Source: Anas platyrhynchos
Taxonomy: Eukaryota; Chordata; Aves; Anseriformes; Anatidae
DNA length: 64,000 nucleotides
Assembly: GCF_047663525.1 (NCBI RefSeq)
Contig: NC_092587.1
Coordinates: forward strand, 37,377,001-37,441,000
Direction: 5' to 3'
Shown here: positions 1 to 24,810 of the stretch, one piece after another
Numbering within the stretch: position 1 is the stretch's first letter
How the letters are laid out: every line of letters starts with the position of its first letter
Notes under the pieces: generated by a model
What the model was told of the DNA's origin: nothing
The model's database searches: none
What the model saw: the letters and a program-made list of their open reading frames with translations, nothing else
Position numbers and translations under genes: made by a program

Positions 1-1474
1 GAGATCTTGCATAGAAAACCAAAGTGTGGTGGCTGAAGTTTTGCAAAAACCGAGTAGCTGAAAGCGCAGTTTTACAATAAAGCGCTTTAGGCCACTGTAT
101 GTGTGAGTGTTTGGCATCTTTCTGATCTGTGTTGCTTTTCATCAAATTCCTAAAAGAATCTCAGAAGAGAAACGCTGTGTCTGTGCGAGCAGGAATTAGA
201 GGGAAGAAATGGAGTACTACGTGTGAAGCCATCAATGAAAAGAACAAGTAGGTTGTACAGTTTGTTTCTTGACAAACAAAGATACAAGAAGTCCTGAAGC
301 TGCCTTTTCCTTTTCTGCTAGGAATCTGGGTCCTGCCTAGCCAGCATGTTAACGAAGAAGCAACATTACATGCACGTTAGTTTGGACTCACTTAACTACA
401 GCAGCCAAAAAATGTAGCTTTGCTCACTGGAAGTACATCCTGCTCCTAACTAGAGGCAAGAGCTTAAGATGCAGTTTGTGAATCTATTTTCTTTCAAATT
501 TCTCGAGTTGAAAATCTTTGTAGTCTCAAATCCTGTAATTCTTCCTTAGTTAACTGCATGCAGAGCGCTTTTTAAAAATGAAATTCTGTGCTGGATGTTT
601 CATAAAGGAAAGCCAAAACCTTCTTTTGGAAGTTGAATGCTGAACCTGCTGTGGCAGTAGACGTAAAGGTAAGGAACCATTCGCAGCCTTATCTACAGGC
701 GGCTGAAGCCACACATCGAAAACCCAAAAAGAGGATGCACTGGCTGTACCGGGAACTCCCTGAGTGATGTGGAAATAAGAGTGGTTTTGTGAAGGATAAA
801 CTTGTTTCACTGGAACAAGGGGTGGACTGAAAAGTTGCTCTTCCACCGAGGCTTTGCCCAAAATACAGATTGTTTAGAGATGCACATCGTTGGTTTCCTG
901 GAGCTAAAACTCGTTCAGGAAAACGTTTAGGATGTGGTGGTAATACCTGTTGAAATAGTGCAGTGATTGTCTGAATAATAGATGACTCTTAGATGACCAG
1001 GCATGCTGCTCTGTACATAAAAAGGTCTTCCTGTCCAAACCTCTGGAGCTGACTTTAAATTTTGGTTTCTACTGCTCTGTGAAAGTACACATTTGATTTA
1101 ACTTAAGAGGAAAGCAAATCTGAAGGAAGTACAGGTTTCTCCAGTAAGTGACAAGCTTTGAAGATGTAGAGGAACCAAAAAGTGTGGTCTGAACAAGAAC
1201 GAGGCTGGTCTTAAGAAGATTGAAATAGACTCTTGTGGAGACTTGTTTAATCAAGTTTAACCCATACTAATTTGGTAACTCAAGATCCAGTCCGTGTAAT
1301 AGCGGCGTGGGGCTGAGTGTGATTCAAATTCATTTGGTTAAAATTACTTAGCTCTGTGTGGGTGTTGTGGTGTGTGTGAGCTTAGGCTTACAAACGTGAA
1401 TTGCTTCTCTTCGGGCTCCTGCTTGTATCTGTCAGATTTTTCCTTCTTGGAAATTTCTGACCCATTTAATAAGA

Positions 1475-1500
1475 TTTTTTTTTTTGGGGGGGGGGGGGGG
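1475..1500. repeat. T11-G15 homopolymer junction
   Basis: Eleven T residues followed directly by fifteen G residues. Homopolymers this long are replication-slippage and sequencing-error hotspots. A second G run of 13 is at 18298-18310, in RAP1B. Confidence 0.85.
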
Positions 1501-1819
1501 AGCTGTCTTGAGATGCATCAGCCGCTCACAAAGCAGAGGAACTACTGCAGATCGCAGCTTGGCATGCGAAGATAAGCTAGCGTTTATTTTAGTGTTTTTT
1601 AAGCACTCTGCTGTGAAGCTGCAACAACTTAGCAGTTGCCTCAACAGCAAACAGGTTGTCTGTGCCTCTGTGCAGGGCTTTGGGGTTGGGGTTAACTTCT
1701 GCAGCTGTCGTCTTCTAGTTGAGGTGTGTCTAGGAGTCGCACGTTGCCTGAGGAGCTGCCATCCCTGGTTCACGGTGTTCCTGCCTTGCTGCCAGTAGCA
1801 GAACAGGATGCTCTAGGAC

Positions 1820-2057
1820 AGAAGAGCTGAGTTGGAAGGAACCACCAGAGATCATCCAGCCCAGCTGCCTGACCTCTTCAGGGCTAGCTGTAAGTCAAGG
1901 CACATTACTGGGGGCACTGTCCAAATGCCCCTCGAACACAGGCAGGCACGGGGCATCAACCACCCCACTGGGAAGCCTGTTCCAGGGTTTGGCCACCCTC
2001 ACAGGAAAGAAATTTTCCATGAAGTGTTTCATATCTCGCACAAAACTCACCTTCATC
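1820..2057 (-). mobile_element. CR1 LINE fragment (old copy, antisense)
   Basis: On the + strand it shows the typical reverse-complemented CR1 3' sequence: GTTGGAAGGAACCACCAGAG, then a CCAGCTGCCTGACC-like stretch, then GGCCACCCTCACAGGAAAGAA. The 3' terminus faces left. It is diverged from the younger copies in this window, suggesting an older subfamily. It lies in RAP1B intron 1 and has no intact ORF. Confidence 0.8.
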
Positions 2058-3360
2058 GGTGGATTCAGCTAATAAATGCAAAAAGAAGCAATTAAGTCAC
2101 GCCTCCATTATTGCAGAAGTAGAATAATTGTGTGGCAGAAGATGGTAGTTGTTGCTGGTGGTTTGTGTGTGCTTTTTTTTTTTTTTGCCTAACTTAACCT
2201 CATGACAGAAATCTTAAGCTTTAAAAAAGGAACTGTTTATGGAATTATGTATAACTCGAGTAATGTTTGCTCACATTCAAATAACTGCTTCTATTAAGGA
2301 AGCATTGATTGAGAGCTCGAAACAGACACAAGTTACAATTACGTGACTTTTCTGTTATGGTTCATTTATCATAGAAGAGCTAATTTTGTTGCCGTAATGA
2401 TTGCTAGTACCTACTGTTCTCAATTTGCATAGGATCAGTGTCCTTTCGACAGATAAAACTTCTAATCTTAATTAGAATGGCACATGAGAATTGCAAAGAC
2501 TGATCTCGGGCTACTAGCATGAGTTGTAACGGAGGGACTGTAAATCATACTACAGAAGGATACTTTGGCAAAAGTTGCACTTCAGAAGATGATTTTTTTT
2601 TTCAGTATCTCATGATGTTGTTAGGTTCTAACTGGAAATAGGAAATTTTCAGGTGGTGGTTGAAGAACTGCATGCCAAGGAGCTCCACCAGCCAGTCTTC
2701 AGTGGCCAGTAACAAAAGGGGATGTGGTGATGAGGGAAATGTCTGTGCCTTGAGGATGTGTAAGTAATGTCAACAAACAGGACTAAAATCCAACTTTTAA
2801 TATTGAAGACAGTGCAAGTAGGCATGGAAGAACGCAAGCTCTGGTGTTGCCAGGCCTGTACACGATGCGTGGATTATAGAGACAAACTGGCAGGAGGGAC
2901 AAAGACCCAGGACATCCTGGAATTGCAGCTGGACTAGGCGTCGACGTACATTTGAAGGTGGAAACCTGACACGAGGCTGGATGGGTTCAGCAGCCAGAGG
3001 CACAAGCAGAGGAGAGCTAAGGTTGGCAGATGTTACGCAGATAGCGCCTGGAGTTCGAGGGTAGGTCTTGTTTCTGTGGCAGGAGTAAAGCTGCCTCCTT
3101 CCTAAGAGGAGTGCCTTAAACTGACCAGAAAACTTAATTTTTGATGTAACTTTCAAACTGCAGAAGTATGTTTTTACAATATCTTGACTGAAAACTTGCA
3201 CGCCTTGCTTGTAGTCCTGCTATTTTTATCTCCGTTTGTAACTTGAAAGGTAAAATTTACTAGAACGGTTATGAGGAGAAGCAAATGATCAAATCTGCTG
3301 TTAATCAGGAGGAGACACTGGGAGGTACATCAGGTCAAACCTGGCAGGTTCACCATGTCC

Positions 3361-3401
3361 ATTAATTAATAAGTTCAGGCAGTCTATTAATTAATAAGTT
3401 C
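3361..3401. repeat. Two-copy tandem repeat, 25-bp period
   Basis: ATTAATTAATAAGTTC occurs at 3361-3376 and 3386-3401, with a partly similar spacer. The core contains TAAT/ATTA homeodomain-like half sites. Confidence 0.8.
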
Positions 3402-6400
3402 TAGAGCTAAATACTGGCCCTACTCTAATGACAGCAGAGACAAGCTTACAGCTGTAAATTGCCATCTCAGTTCTCAAAATTTGCTGCCTAGTTGAATACT
3501 TAGGCTGGCAAGATATTATAATGTGATAATTGTGCTTTCTCTGAATTTAATATGTTTGTAGTATTTTTAAAAATCTGAGTGGTCTTTCTGCTTGCTGTCT
3601 GCCTGGAGTTTTCTTTGCAAGCATCAAAACCATTTGCGAGTCAGTTTCTTCAGAAATTCTGAGATCATCGTTTTAGCTGGAAGTCAGGCTGGTAGAGCAC
3701 GCACCAACAACTTCTCTGGGGGATGGTGGCTGCTTTACTCAGACTGGAAAAAAAGGTGCCATGGCAAACAGTTACCAAAAACAGATCTGATAGAAGTTAC
3801 AAAGTCCAACTGAGGCTTAAATAGGCTTAATGTAATTTAATTTAGAGTCTCTTATAAAACCTGAACTGGCATAGTTGAGTTTTTGTGTAAAACTGAAACT
3901 TCAGCTCAGTATTGGAGCATTGCATTATTTTTAGTAGCTTAAGAGCATTCGTTGCATCACTTGTTTTGAAACAAGCTGGCTTTTTTCTCTTGGTATGAAG
4001 CTGCTGCAAGTTGTGCATGCCCATTAGTCTCATGCTTGGAACCTCATCCTGAGATGTCTGTGGCTTCAAGTATGCGGTTTTCAGCCTTAGAACATGCATC
4101 AGGTGTGTGTTCAGATTTAAGATCTAGCTGGGAGGTAACTTTGACTTTGGGAGGAGGAGAAATTACTCAGTTACGCTAATTATAGACCCCGGAACTACCC
4201 AGAGGTAAGCTTGCATGTGACGTTTAGTGTGCTAGATCCTTTGCAGAATTTCTCCATGTATGTCATACCAAGGTAGTTCCCTTCAATGGTGGGAAGAAAA
4301 CTTGGTTATCTCTGTAGGATGAGCATCCCCATGGGATGTTCAAGTAGTAACTTAAACCTCCGTGCCCTGCTTGTGCTGCAGTAACTTGTTTTTGTGCCTC
4401 TGCCTCTCTCTCAGGTGGTTAGTATGACATATCCTGTCACTAGATAAGTTTAATCGTCCAGGCAAGTTTTCGAAGATACTCTGGCATCAGTTAAAGTATT
4501 TGAAGATAATGGAAGAAATCTTTTTGTCCAAGAAAAACTGCTGCATTAGGGCCCAGAAGAACTAGCTAGCTAACTGACAAATCATTTTCTTTCAGAAATA
4601 GCTTCTTGTCTTGACAAAAAGGTGTCAAAATCAGGTAAAAAGTAGAAACAAGAAGTTCTGGCGTTGTTTACTGAACAGCTGATTTGCTTCCAGAAAGTCT
4701 GCATTAGTAATGGATTAGCTATTCTTCCCAGAGGCTTGAGTATAAACATCTTCAATTAGGCCCTATCATCTTTTCATTGCATCTTGTCTCGAATTGATTT
4801 CGGAATAATGTTTTCTGTAGGTAAGTGTGATAAAGTCAACTCTGGAGTATTTTAACTCAACTCTTGTAAGAGAGATCACCCTATTGAGCAAGGATTATAT
4901 GAGTTGCTTTAATTCCTAAAACATCTAAAAGCTTGTGCAAGTGAATGGACTGAGAAAACCCTCCGTGTTTTGGTGTTTAGAGCTAAGAATTTAGGACTTA
5001 TCCTCATGTAAATATTTGAGGAATTGTAGGAACAGCCTACAATAAAGCCTTCTCCCTAACTGTTCCAACACAGAAGGGGCTCTAAACCAAGAGACTCACA
5101 ACTTAGAGGAATCTGAATAGCCCAGGCAATTAGAAGGATTTACGTTTGGCCCTGGTCAGAGTGACCTAGTCCTGTGAATGAGCTAGAGCTGTTCTTTGAA
5201 ATGTCTGACCGCTGTCCTGTCATTCCGTCTCAGGGCTAACATCCCCTCTCTGAGAAGTAGGATTTCTCTTCCATGGTGAATTTCTCAACTGGTAAGCAGG
5301 TAAACCAGTCAGTTGATTTGCTTGATCTGTCATTCAGATGTTGGAAACTTTTTACTTATGGAAAGAGTTGAGAGGAGCTTGAGAGCACTGTTCCCAAGGT
5401 GGTTCTAATAAAACACCTCTTCTGAAGAAGTAAATATGCAGAGGCAGAAGAGTTATGAAAATTTCAGTGAATGCACTGAACAATACAACCAGTACATCAA
5501 GCCCTGAACATGAGAGTGGTGTCTGCAAAGTTCTGAGAACAATAATGCTTCTGGGAAGGACTATTTGCTTAAATCCATAGCTGAACAACTAACAACTAGT
5601 TTGCATAAGCAAGTCTCAGGGATATCTTCAAGGACTGAATGTGTTTAGTTCCTGTTTTGGCCTGGAGGTGAATTCTAGTTCCAGATTCATTTGGTTTAAT
5701 ATCCCTTGGAAAGATTGATTGATTGGCTTTCCCATTCCTCAGACAGGTACCAAAGTTGAATCAGAAACCAAAATATGAGGCTGAAAGAGCCAGGAAAAAA
5801 AAATAATTGTCTTCATAACTGTCATATTGAGTCCAAATCCCTTCAGATGCCTGAAATGGTACTTGAACTTGCCTGAATTCTGAATTCTTCTTTGTGTGGT
5901 TGCTTTTTAGGAAGGCTGTACAGGCAGTAAGCGTGCAGCATCTTCAGTCATCACTAAAAGAGCATTTTTTTTATTCCTTGACTTCCTTAGGATCATCACT
6001 TTGGTTCACCTTTGTCTGGAGACATGCTTCAAGAAAGCTTTCCAGAAAATGTCCATGAGGCACTTTTTCACACTTTATCTGATCAGGGCAGAAGCGGAAA
6101 GCAAGCTCTGTGTAGAGGGGTCTTGAAAGATGTGAACCTTTTAACGTGCTTTCTTTCCAATGGTTTGTTTTGCTTAAGCTTTCCTCTTTCTGTTCAAATG
6201 GTGTTCATTCAAAGATGCCCTTTGAAGAACGAGCAGTGGTTCACTGGATGAAAGTTGCAGTCATTTGCATAAACTAGAGGAGCAGGAGCTGTATCAACTA
6301 CTTTGATTTTGAAGAAGTGTGCCAGTCAGAAGTGGAGTTAAGCAGGCTGTCCTGCTTCGGGAAGAATTCTCTAAAGTTCCTTGTTTATTCTCAACCGTGT

Positions 6401-6659
6401 ACTTTGTTAGTTATCATCTCTGCGTTAGTTATCACCTTTTAGTACTCTGTTCAAAACTGGGATGACCAAAAAACAAGAATGTCATCTCTGCTCTGCTCTA
6501 TATTCAAGAGGTGATAAACCTTTTGAATATAAGGATATATAAATATAAAAATAAAAGGATTATATCTATATATGAATACAAATGGCTGAGACTAGGAGTA
6601 ATCCCCTCCCCCTGACAACGTAAGAGATGGCAGAGAAGAGTAAGAAAAATTAACGTTGT

Positions 6660-6780
6660 TCTTTTTAATGTATTAATGTATGTATTAACGTGGTACATTA
6701 GTTACATTAACATGCTGTATATTAATGCAGTGTAGTAGCACTAATGCATTAATATATGCGTTAATTAGTAAAAGTAATAT
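6660..6780. repeat. Degenerate TTAATG-rich repeat tract
   Basis: About ten loosely spaced copies of ATTAATG, CATTAA and TTAAC words within 120 bp (for example TATTAATGTATGTATTAACG and CTAATGCATTAATATATGCG). It looks like a decayed minisatellite or an AT-rich expansion. No coding capacity. Confidence 0.5.
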
Positions 6781-9700
6781 TGACGAATAAGAGGCTGCAC
6801 AGTCTTGGAGGCTTTATGGACTGTTACATCTCAGGAAGCACGCAAGGCAGTTACTGAAGTCACGTCAACTCCATCAGCTGTGAGTGCCAAAGGGAGCTCA
6901 CTACTTCTGGGAGACTGGGTACTTCAGACAGCGCTGGAGTCCAGTTTGTGTGAAAATTGTATTTTTGGAGAAGAGTAAGTTCCTTTATTTTCTATCTAAA
7001 TCTTGCTTTGGATGCCTCCAGAATTTGGTTGTGCTGATATCCGTGCATATAAACACTTGTCTCAGTTGTGAAAGACAGTCCCCGTTCCAGTGAAGGGGAG
7101 TGAAGGCCACTGTTTTTGCATGCTTCCTATCTTCCTCTTCTTTAGTGCCTGCATAGAGACCACAGTGGACAGAGTTTTTCTCTGAGTTAGAGGAGCAGAA
7201 AAATGAAAAAGCAAAGGAATTATTGCTCTCATTCCTTGAACACCTGTCACCTTAAAGACAGCCACTCTTCAAAGCAGCATAAATCTCTGTTAAAATACTC
7301 CACTAAAAGAAGAGGGAAGGTAGGGATTCAAACAAATTGCTCGGTTTATTTGGTAAGAATAAGTTTGAAATTATTTGTGTCTAATTGCTGGGCAATTCTG
7401 TGGATACTTCTTATAAACTACTGTCCTATAAATGTTCTTTCTTATCTATTAGATACTGTGCTATTTTCCTTCTGATTACACCCTTCTGAGTATATCCATT
7501 TCTCATTCCCCTTGAGACTGGGTGATCTGGGGAGTACAGACAAACATTGTTGGACTTGACCCTGTCTTGTTCTGGATGCTCTGACCACGCTGTGATATGT
7601 CTGTGGCTTTAACACATTAAATTTTAGGTAGGAAACACTCAATCCTGACTGTCTCCTGATCTGAATAAGTGAGATCTTGTCATTAGAGCAGTGGATCTAA
7701 TGATCCTGTATTTTTCCAGTTAAGTAATACAATTGCTTTGATAGCTTTGGAATGAAAGGGTATCATTGAAACGTCTGGTTAGTGCCAACTGCTGAAAGCT
7801 ATTCTGAAGGTGCCACTTTGAGCTCTTGTTTGGATTGTGCAAGTGGCTTCATAACCATGCACTCTTACAAAGTTCTTCCAGTCACTTTTTTCCTCCTGTT
7901 GGGGCGGTGGGAGAGAGAAGGGCAGGAGAACGTGTGAAATGCAAGGGGCAGATTTTATAAGGAGAGATTGTACACAGTCAGTATCTGCTCTAGAATAGCT
8001 AGAGAAGTTTTTTGTTTGTTTGTTTTTGTGTGTTGTTTTATTTTTCAGGCAGAGAAGGCCGTCCACCAGAAAGGTGTGCATCCATCTTAGGTTTTACAGC
8101 ACGCGTAGCTTTCAACACTTGAACTTTTTACATCAGTGTCCTGCTTTGAAGCTTAATGGCTTCTGTTGTTTAAAATGCCATTAGGTAACTGAAATATTGT
8201 GTGCTTTATGGCTTAAAACTCCCCTTTTATCCTTTGTCTTCCATCCTTCTCCTCTGCTTCCACCATTTGTCATAAATGAGTCAACAAGAAATTGTCGGCG
8301 CTGGATGGAGCTGAATGCAATATTAATTCCAGAATCCAGCATTATGTCAACCCGAAAAGCAAAGGAGGAGTAAGATCAAGGCTTGGGATGCAAGCAGTCC
8401 GTACGCCACACGATGCAGAAGGATGGGTTGGAGCTAGAGCAGGGACAGGTCAGTCTAGTCAGGAACCACGGGAAAGTCAAGTTCAGGCAGGATAAGAGTC
8501 CTAACCCAGGCTGGGCACGCTTATAGCCAACAGGCACATACTGGTCAGTGCAGAAAGTGCTAGCTTTTCTTTTACTCCACGTAGCTGCTGGTCTGCCATG
8601 CTCATAGCTTTGCAGACTGGTGGTTTCTTGGCTGAGAAAGAGACAGAGAGCTGTAACCAGGAAATTTTGCTTTCCTTAGGAAAGTTCTCCTAGCCATGAA
8701 GTGGGTTTCTTTCCTGCTAGAAAGCAGTGCAAGGAAGGTGAAGTGACTTCAGGGCTGCTATCCGGAGCCTGTGGGGTGGGAGCAGATGGCAGCTGGTACT
8801 TCTGCAGGTGCTATTCCAGAGTTAGCTTGAAAAAAAGCGTTTTGGAGAACAGGTGGTTTTATGTTTCATTGCAAAGCTTTTTGCTTAGGCATTTCACAGA
8901 TTAAGAAGACTGGCTGACTGAGCTGTAAAGAGTGTATACGTGCTTCAATTACGTACTGTGACCAAAAGCAGTGAAACCAGCTCCAGAGCACTGGGTATTT
9001 AGGGCTTTCCTTCCAAACCTGGATGCCAAAAGCAGCTTTGGCTTGTGTTAAACTCTCCTGAAAGTCACAAATGACTCAAACCACTGGGTAAGCAGCAGCT
9101 ATTGAATATCTATTCTAAGTCCTATTACTTCTAAATTACTGTCAGCCTTCATTACTGACATCTGCATATTTAGTTGCTAACTTCAGACCAAATACTGAAA
9201 AATTCTGCTGAAACCATCCTTTACAAGACAGTGAAATTGCTGCAGTTCACCCAGATTGCTGCACTGGGATTTCCCCTCTTCTGCCTAAGTTTGTCATTCT
9301 AGTGACACCTTTCCAAAAATAAAGACATAACTGAATGTTTGTTTTAAAGAAATGACAGGTGAGGTAATTACAGGCTTAACTCGTCATGAGTTTGAAAGGT
9401 GTATTTCAGAACAGTTAGATGAGCCTTTTTGTTTGCAGAAAGGTTGGACGACTTAGGGCTTTGTGGGTCTAACTGAACATTTATGAGGGTGCAAAGCAGG
9501 TAAAACGGTGTGCATGGCTCTGGTGGAAGAAAACTATTTAAAGGGAGGAATGAAAAGTTGTTCTGTTAGGTGTGAAATTGGAGAGTCCTGATGTTTGTTG
9601 AAGCCTGTGGAGAGACCTACATTGCTGGGCATCAGGTCAGTGTTAGTTCCTTGCTGCTTTCTCCTTGCACACCCATTGCTTGCTTAAGGCCCAAGAAATA

Positions 9701-12138
9701 GTTCAGGTAAATAATACTGCTCATAACATATTTGCAAGAAGAAAACAAAACAGGGCCTGGCTTCTTGATTTCTCAGTCTTCAGCTAATGTGGGGTTAACC
9801 GTTGATGGCGTAGATGAGCAGTGACATGGAGGTGCTCTAATTTCTATGTAAATCGTCTTCGTGGTGCGTGCTAAACAGATGGCGTGACTCCCAGAGATGC
9901 TGTGAGGTTACTGCTGATGAGAGGGCTATGTCCTACCTTGCTTCTGCTTCCCTTCTTTGCAGGGAAGTTCTTCTGGGGGAGGATGATTTTGTCTTTTAAA
10001 GGCAGATGAGGGTATACAAAAACAAATAACTCCATCTGGTACCTGCTGGAATCAGTGCAGGGGAGGAGCTGAGACCTTCCTCCTGTAGTTCTTGGTTGCT
10101 AGCAAGACTGTTAAGAGGTACATTTTCTGGTGTGTATAACCCAAAGACCTGCCCCAACATCTGCAGCCCTGCTTTTGTTTTTGCCAGGTTGGCTTCCAGT
10201 GAAGACACGCAGGCAGATCCAGCAGGCAGCTGCGGGGAGGCACAGCAGCTAGCACACAGCTCCCAGCTTCTCGGAGAAGGGTCTCAAAATAGTATTTTGG
10301 TTGCTTCAAGTTAGTTGTAAAACCACAGTCGTTATAACAACATTTAGGTATCTAGCAGAACATTAATCAGCCCTCAGATTTAAGCAGGTTTTTTATTATT
10401 TTTTTTATACTAACTTCTGTGATCCTGCTGTTCGTTTTTGAAAAATGGTTGCTCGGTGGGAAGAGGCTGGTTTAATTTTCTTACACAAGTCTCTCTGTGA
10501 ATGATTCTTCGTTTGGCATTTAAGTGCTTCAGAATGAGCAAATATATGCCATCTCCACTTGGATAATTGTTTCTTGTTAACGGTAACTGTTAGCTTTACT
10601 ACAGTAGGGTTGATTCAATATTTCTTTTATGGCAGAACCGTAATGTGAGAGAGAAAATACTATTTATCTGATTGTTCGTAGCTTGCTGTTGTAGCTTCAT
10701 TAAGAGTTGATGGTTTGAAAAATGGCCATTCTGTATTTAAAAAAAAAAAAAATAAAAATCCTGAAGCCTTTTTATCAAACTCTGCTTAGTGAATTGGGTT
10801 GCGGTGTCAAGGTTGGGCTTTCTGGATGTAGATCAAACTTGGAGCCAGTAGATAGAAGCTCTGGCTGATAGTCCATATAAATGACACCACAAATGAAGAG
10901 ATGCTGTTCACTCAAGAAGCTTCCTATCTGTTTTTTTTAGTCAGTGCTGATGTTCTTAGTGGCGTGGTGCAGGTTTTCAGAGGAAACTGGAGACACTTCA
11001 TGCAAGTCAGCTTGTATGAGCAAAATCCCTTACACATGTGCATGTATATATGAAATCACAAAAACTTGTGTGATGTGAAACGAGTTTGGGGGATGGCTGC
11101 GGAGAGGATGTAGTAGCTGTGAAACTTAGATCTTTTTAGAATTGCTACCTCAGTACCATGGGTGATGAGCATTAGCAGCTGTTTACCTGATAAACGTATA
11201 CTCAGTACTGGGAATGCTGCTGTAAAACTGCAAGCTCTGTAGGCATCTGAGTGACTCCTGGGGATAATGACTTTGGTCTCCTGTTGCAAGACACGCAGTG
11301 CAAGGAACTTGTGAGGGAAAAAGTTCTTGAGAAACCTGGGAAACACCTTAATGCTCCCTGAAATAGTCACAGCGGGGTGCTAAAGACTTGTTTTCCTGTC
11401 TAGAAAAGCTCGTATAAGTTCTTGTGGTGAACACAGATCAATAAACTGTGCTGTGATACAAGTAATTTCCCTATGAATAGGAGTAAATTTAATTTCTGTG
11501 CCTAATTCCTCCTTGCTATAAGTGAAGGATACCTATATCCAGAGGCCTCCGAGGGAGTGCTGTATGCATGTAGGTACGAGCAGCTCTGCCAGGTACTTTG
11601 ACTCTTCCTTCAAAACACCTGGGATATTTTGGCAAGATTGTGATACCGAGCTCTTCATTACAAAGAGTCTTAATCTGTTTTTGCCTTTTCTCCAAATTAC
11701 TGTTTCTTATTTTCTATAAAAATCTCCATTTGAAAACCATTTCCAAGTCTGTAATGTTTTGAGCATGAAACTATACACAGTAACACACAAATAACAGTTC
11801 TTCTTGAAGCCTTAAAATCCTGTTCAAACAAAGCACTTGTCGGTACTTTACTTGCACTAGGTGGAAAAGTATTATTGATCACCATTATTGTCTTGAATAA
11901 GTGGCCACAGTGTCCATGCTGTGTAGTAATTGAAGTGACATCCTGCTTGGGTTAAGCCTGCTTACAATGGTGTCTGTCCTGCCTTTATCATTTTATATCA
12001 GTATTTAACTGTTTTTGTCTTGTTATACATGCAAGCTAACGGTAATAATGTAGTAACGCTAAAATAGCAATCCTGTTGAACAAAACTGGTAAATTTATTG
12101 TGTGTTTTAGGTATTGAGGGCGATTTATCTCTTGCATC

Positions 12139-23056
<10,918 letters not shown>

Positions 23057-24007
23057 TGCATAGCTGTACTGTAGCTCTGAGCCAGGTAAACCTTTTAAAT
23101 GTGTGTTTTAGCTTTAAAAAAAAAAAAAGTGGTAGTTCTCTAGTGCCAGAACTGTGTTAAAAATTCACGATTTATGTTAATATAGAAGTTATCTTTATTT
23201 TGCCAATGTCAAACTACAAAATATGTGCAAGATACACTGTTCATACTGGTATCTATTTTTTTTTAAATCTTTAAGGTGTCAGTAAAGCTCATATTAATCA
23301 TGTTTGTCCTGATGCCACCAAAATGCAGCTTTTGGAAGCATGGGGTTTTAATTTTTTGAAGGCTGATAGAAATACTGCAAGAGCTTAAATGCAGGAGTAC
23401 ACACTAAAATACTGTGGTTTGCATACTGAAACGTCACTTCGTGCTTCAAACTCAGCCTCATATTTGCATGATGTCATAGGAATTTATCTTGCTTTCTTTG
23501 GACCATATGGATATTTTATAGACTATTATGATTAGTAGGTGATTATTGTAACACTCCAAATATTTGACCTGGAGCTGTTGGTTAATAGATTAATTTCTTG
23601 TCCTGTAGCAGTTGGCTAATGATCTGCCTGACTAAAGCCATGCTTTAAGAATGCTGTTGAAGGCTCAAGCAAGCTCTGGCCTGCCTCTTCAGCAAGCTTT
23701 TTCAGAAGCTAAGCCACCAGGCATGAATCTATTTTCTGCAACTTGTTCTTTGACAGGTTGTTTCCCCTTTTCTCCCTCCAAGCTTTAGTACAGGCAGATG
23801 CAATGTCAATCAAGAAAGACAAGTTACCTGTTCATCTCAATTCCCTTCAATTTTAGAATTTTTCAGTTGCTTCAGTGCAACAATCCATTATTTTATCATC
23901 CAACAGACATATTTCCTGCACTGGAGGATCCTGGCAGGAAATTTCACTGCCTGTGTCCTTGCAGGCTTGTATTAAAATTCAGGTAGTACTATGTTTAACT
24001 CTTTGGT

Positions 24008-24035
24008 ATTGATTTAATAAATAAATAAATAAATT
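24008..24035. repeat. (AAAT)n microsatellite
   Basis: About five tandem AAAT/TAAA units in the RAP1B 3'UTR intron. Confidence 0.75.
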
Positions 24036-24810
24036 GAACAGCTGGGATCAATTCAAAGTAGAGCTGAGAGGGTTCCAAAAGCATTAGCTGAGGGTGGCAG
24101 AAATGATTGCTGCCTTTCCTTAAGAGGGCTTTCAAAATAAGAGCTTTGATCCTCCAAATGTGTTTCTTAAAGCCATTGGAACTGTCTTACTGTAAACAAA
24201 GCTAGTACCGCTCATCAAATATTGCTTCCATGGTTCAGCTTGGATTGCCGTATGTATCCCAGCTCAGTTTTACTTACTGAGGTAATCTGTCATTGTATTT
24301 GTTCACTAGAGATAGTAGTAATAGAGGAGAAGTGATTAGGTTATTTTCTAAGCCTGTTAACTAAGAACGTGGTTAGTTCCTGCTCTAGTGGTATTAACTA
24401 AAGAGCAATGAGGAATAGTTGTTGTTATTACTAACTTCTTGTTGTGTTGTTACAGGTCTGAAGAACTGTTGCCCAATTCAACAGTGCCAGCATTCCAACT
24501 TTATTAAACCTACCAACATCTTAAATGGACTTTCCTGTGGTGGTACCCTTTGAGAAATGGATGAAAGCTACTACATCAGTTTGCACATTCTAATCACTTT
24601 CCAGTGTCACGAGAGATTTTTACTTATAAATATTCTAAGTGTATGCAACTGGTAAAACCAGAGCCTACATCCAGTATTACTGATAAGAGACATTGTTCAT
24701 CCACCAATGTTGTACATGTATGAAAACTGTGTACTGTATACTTCAACAATCCCCACTTTCTATTGGAGAGTACAATAATGTAAATCCTAAAAGCACCACT
24801 ATTTTAGCAT

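Larger units (their letters stand above)
1..12110 (+). other. RAP1B: Presumed 5' intron of RAP1B (no coding exon)
   Basis: There is no conserved coding sequence, CpG island or recognisable RNA gene in this 12 kb. It ends in a good 3' splice site (TTTTAG at 12105-12110) before the exon that carries the RAP1B start codon. RAP1B genes are known to have a long first intron after a non-coding first exon, so the promoter is inferred to lie left of the window. The content is mostly unique AT-rich sequence, with a CR1 fragment near 1820-2057, a T11-G15 homopolymer block at 1475-1500, a small 25-bp-period duplication at 3361-3401, and a TTAATG-rich stretch at 6660-6780. Open frames here are short and look random. 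Confidence 0.75.

Noticed and set aside
2797..3201. 134-codon minus-strand open frame
   Set aside because: Intronic, Cys/Ser/Leu-rich random-looking product, no homology recognised.
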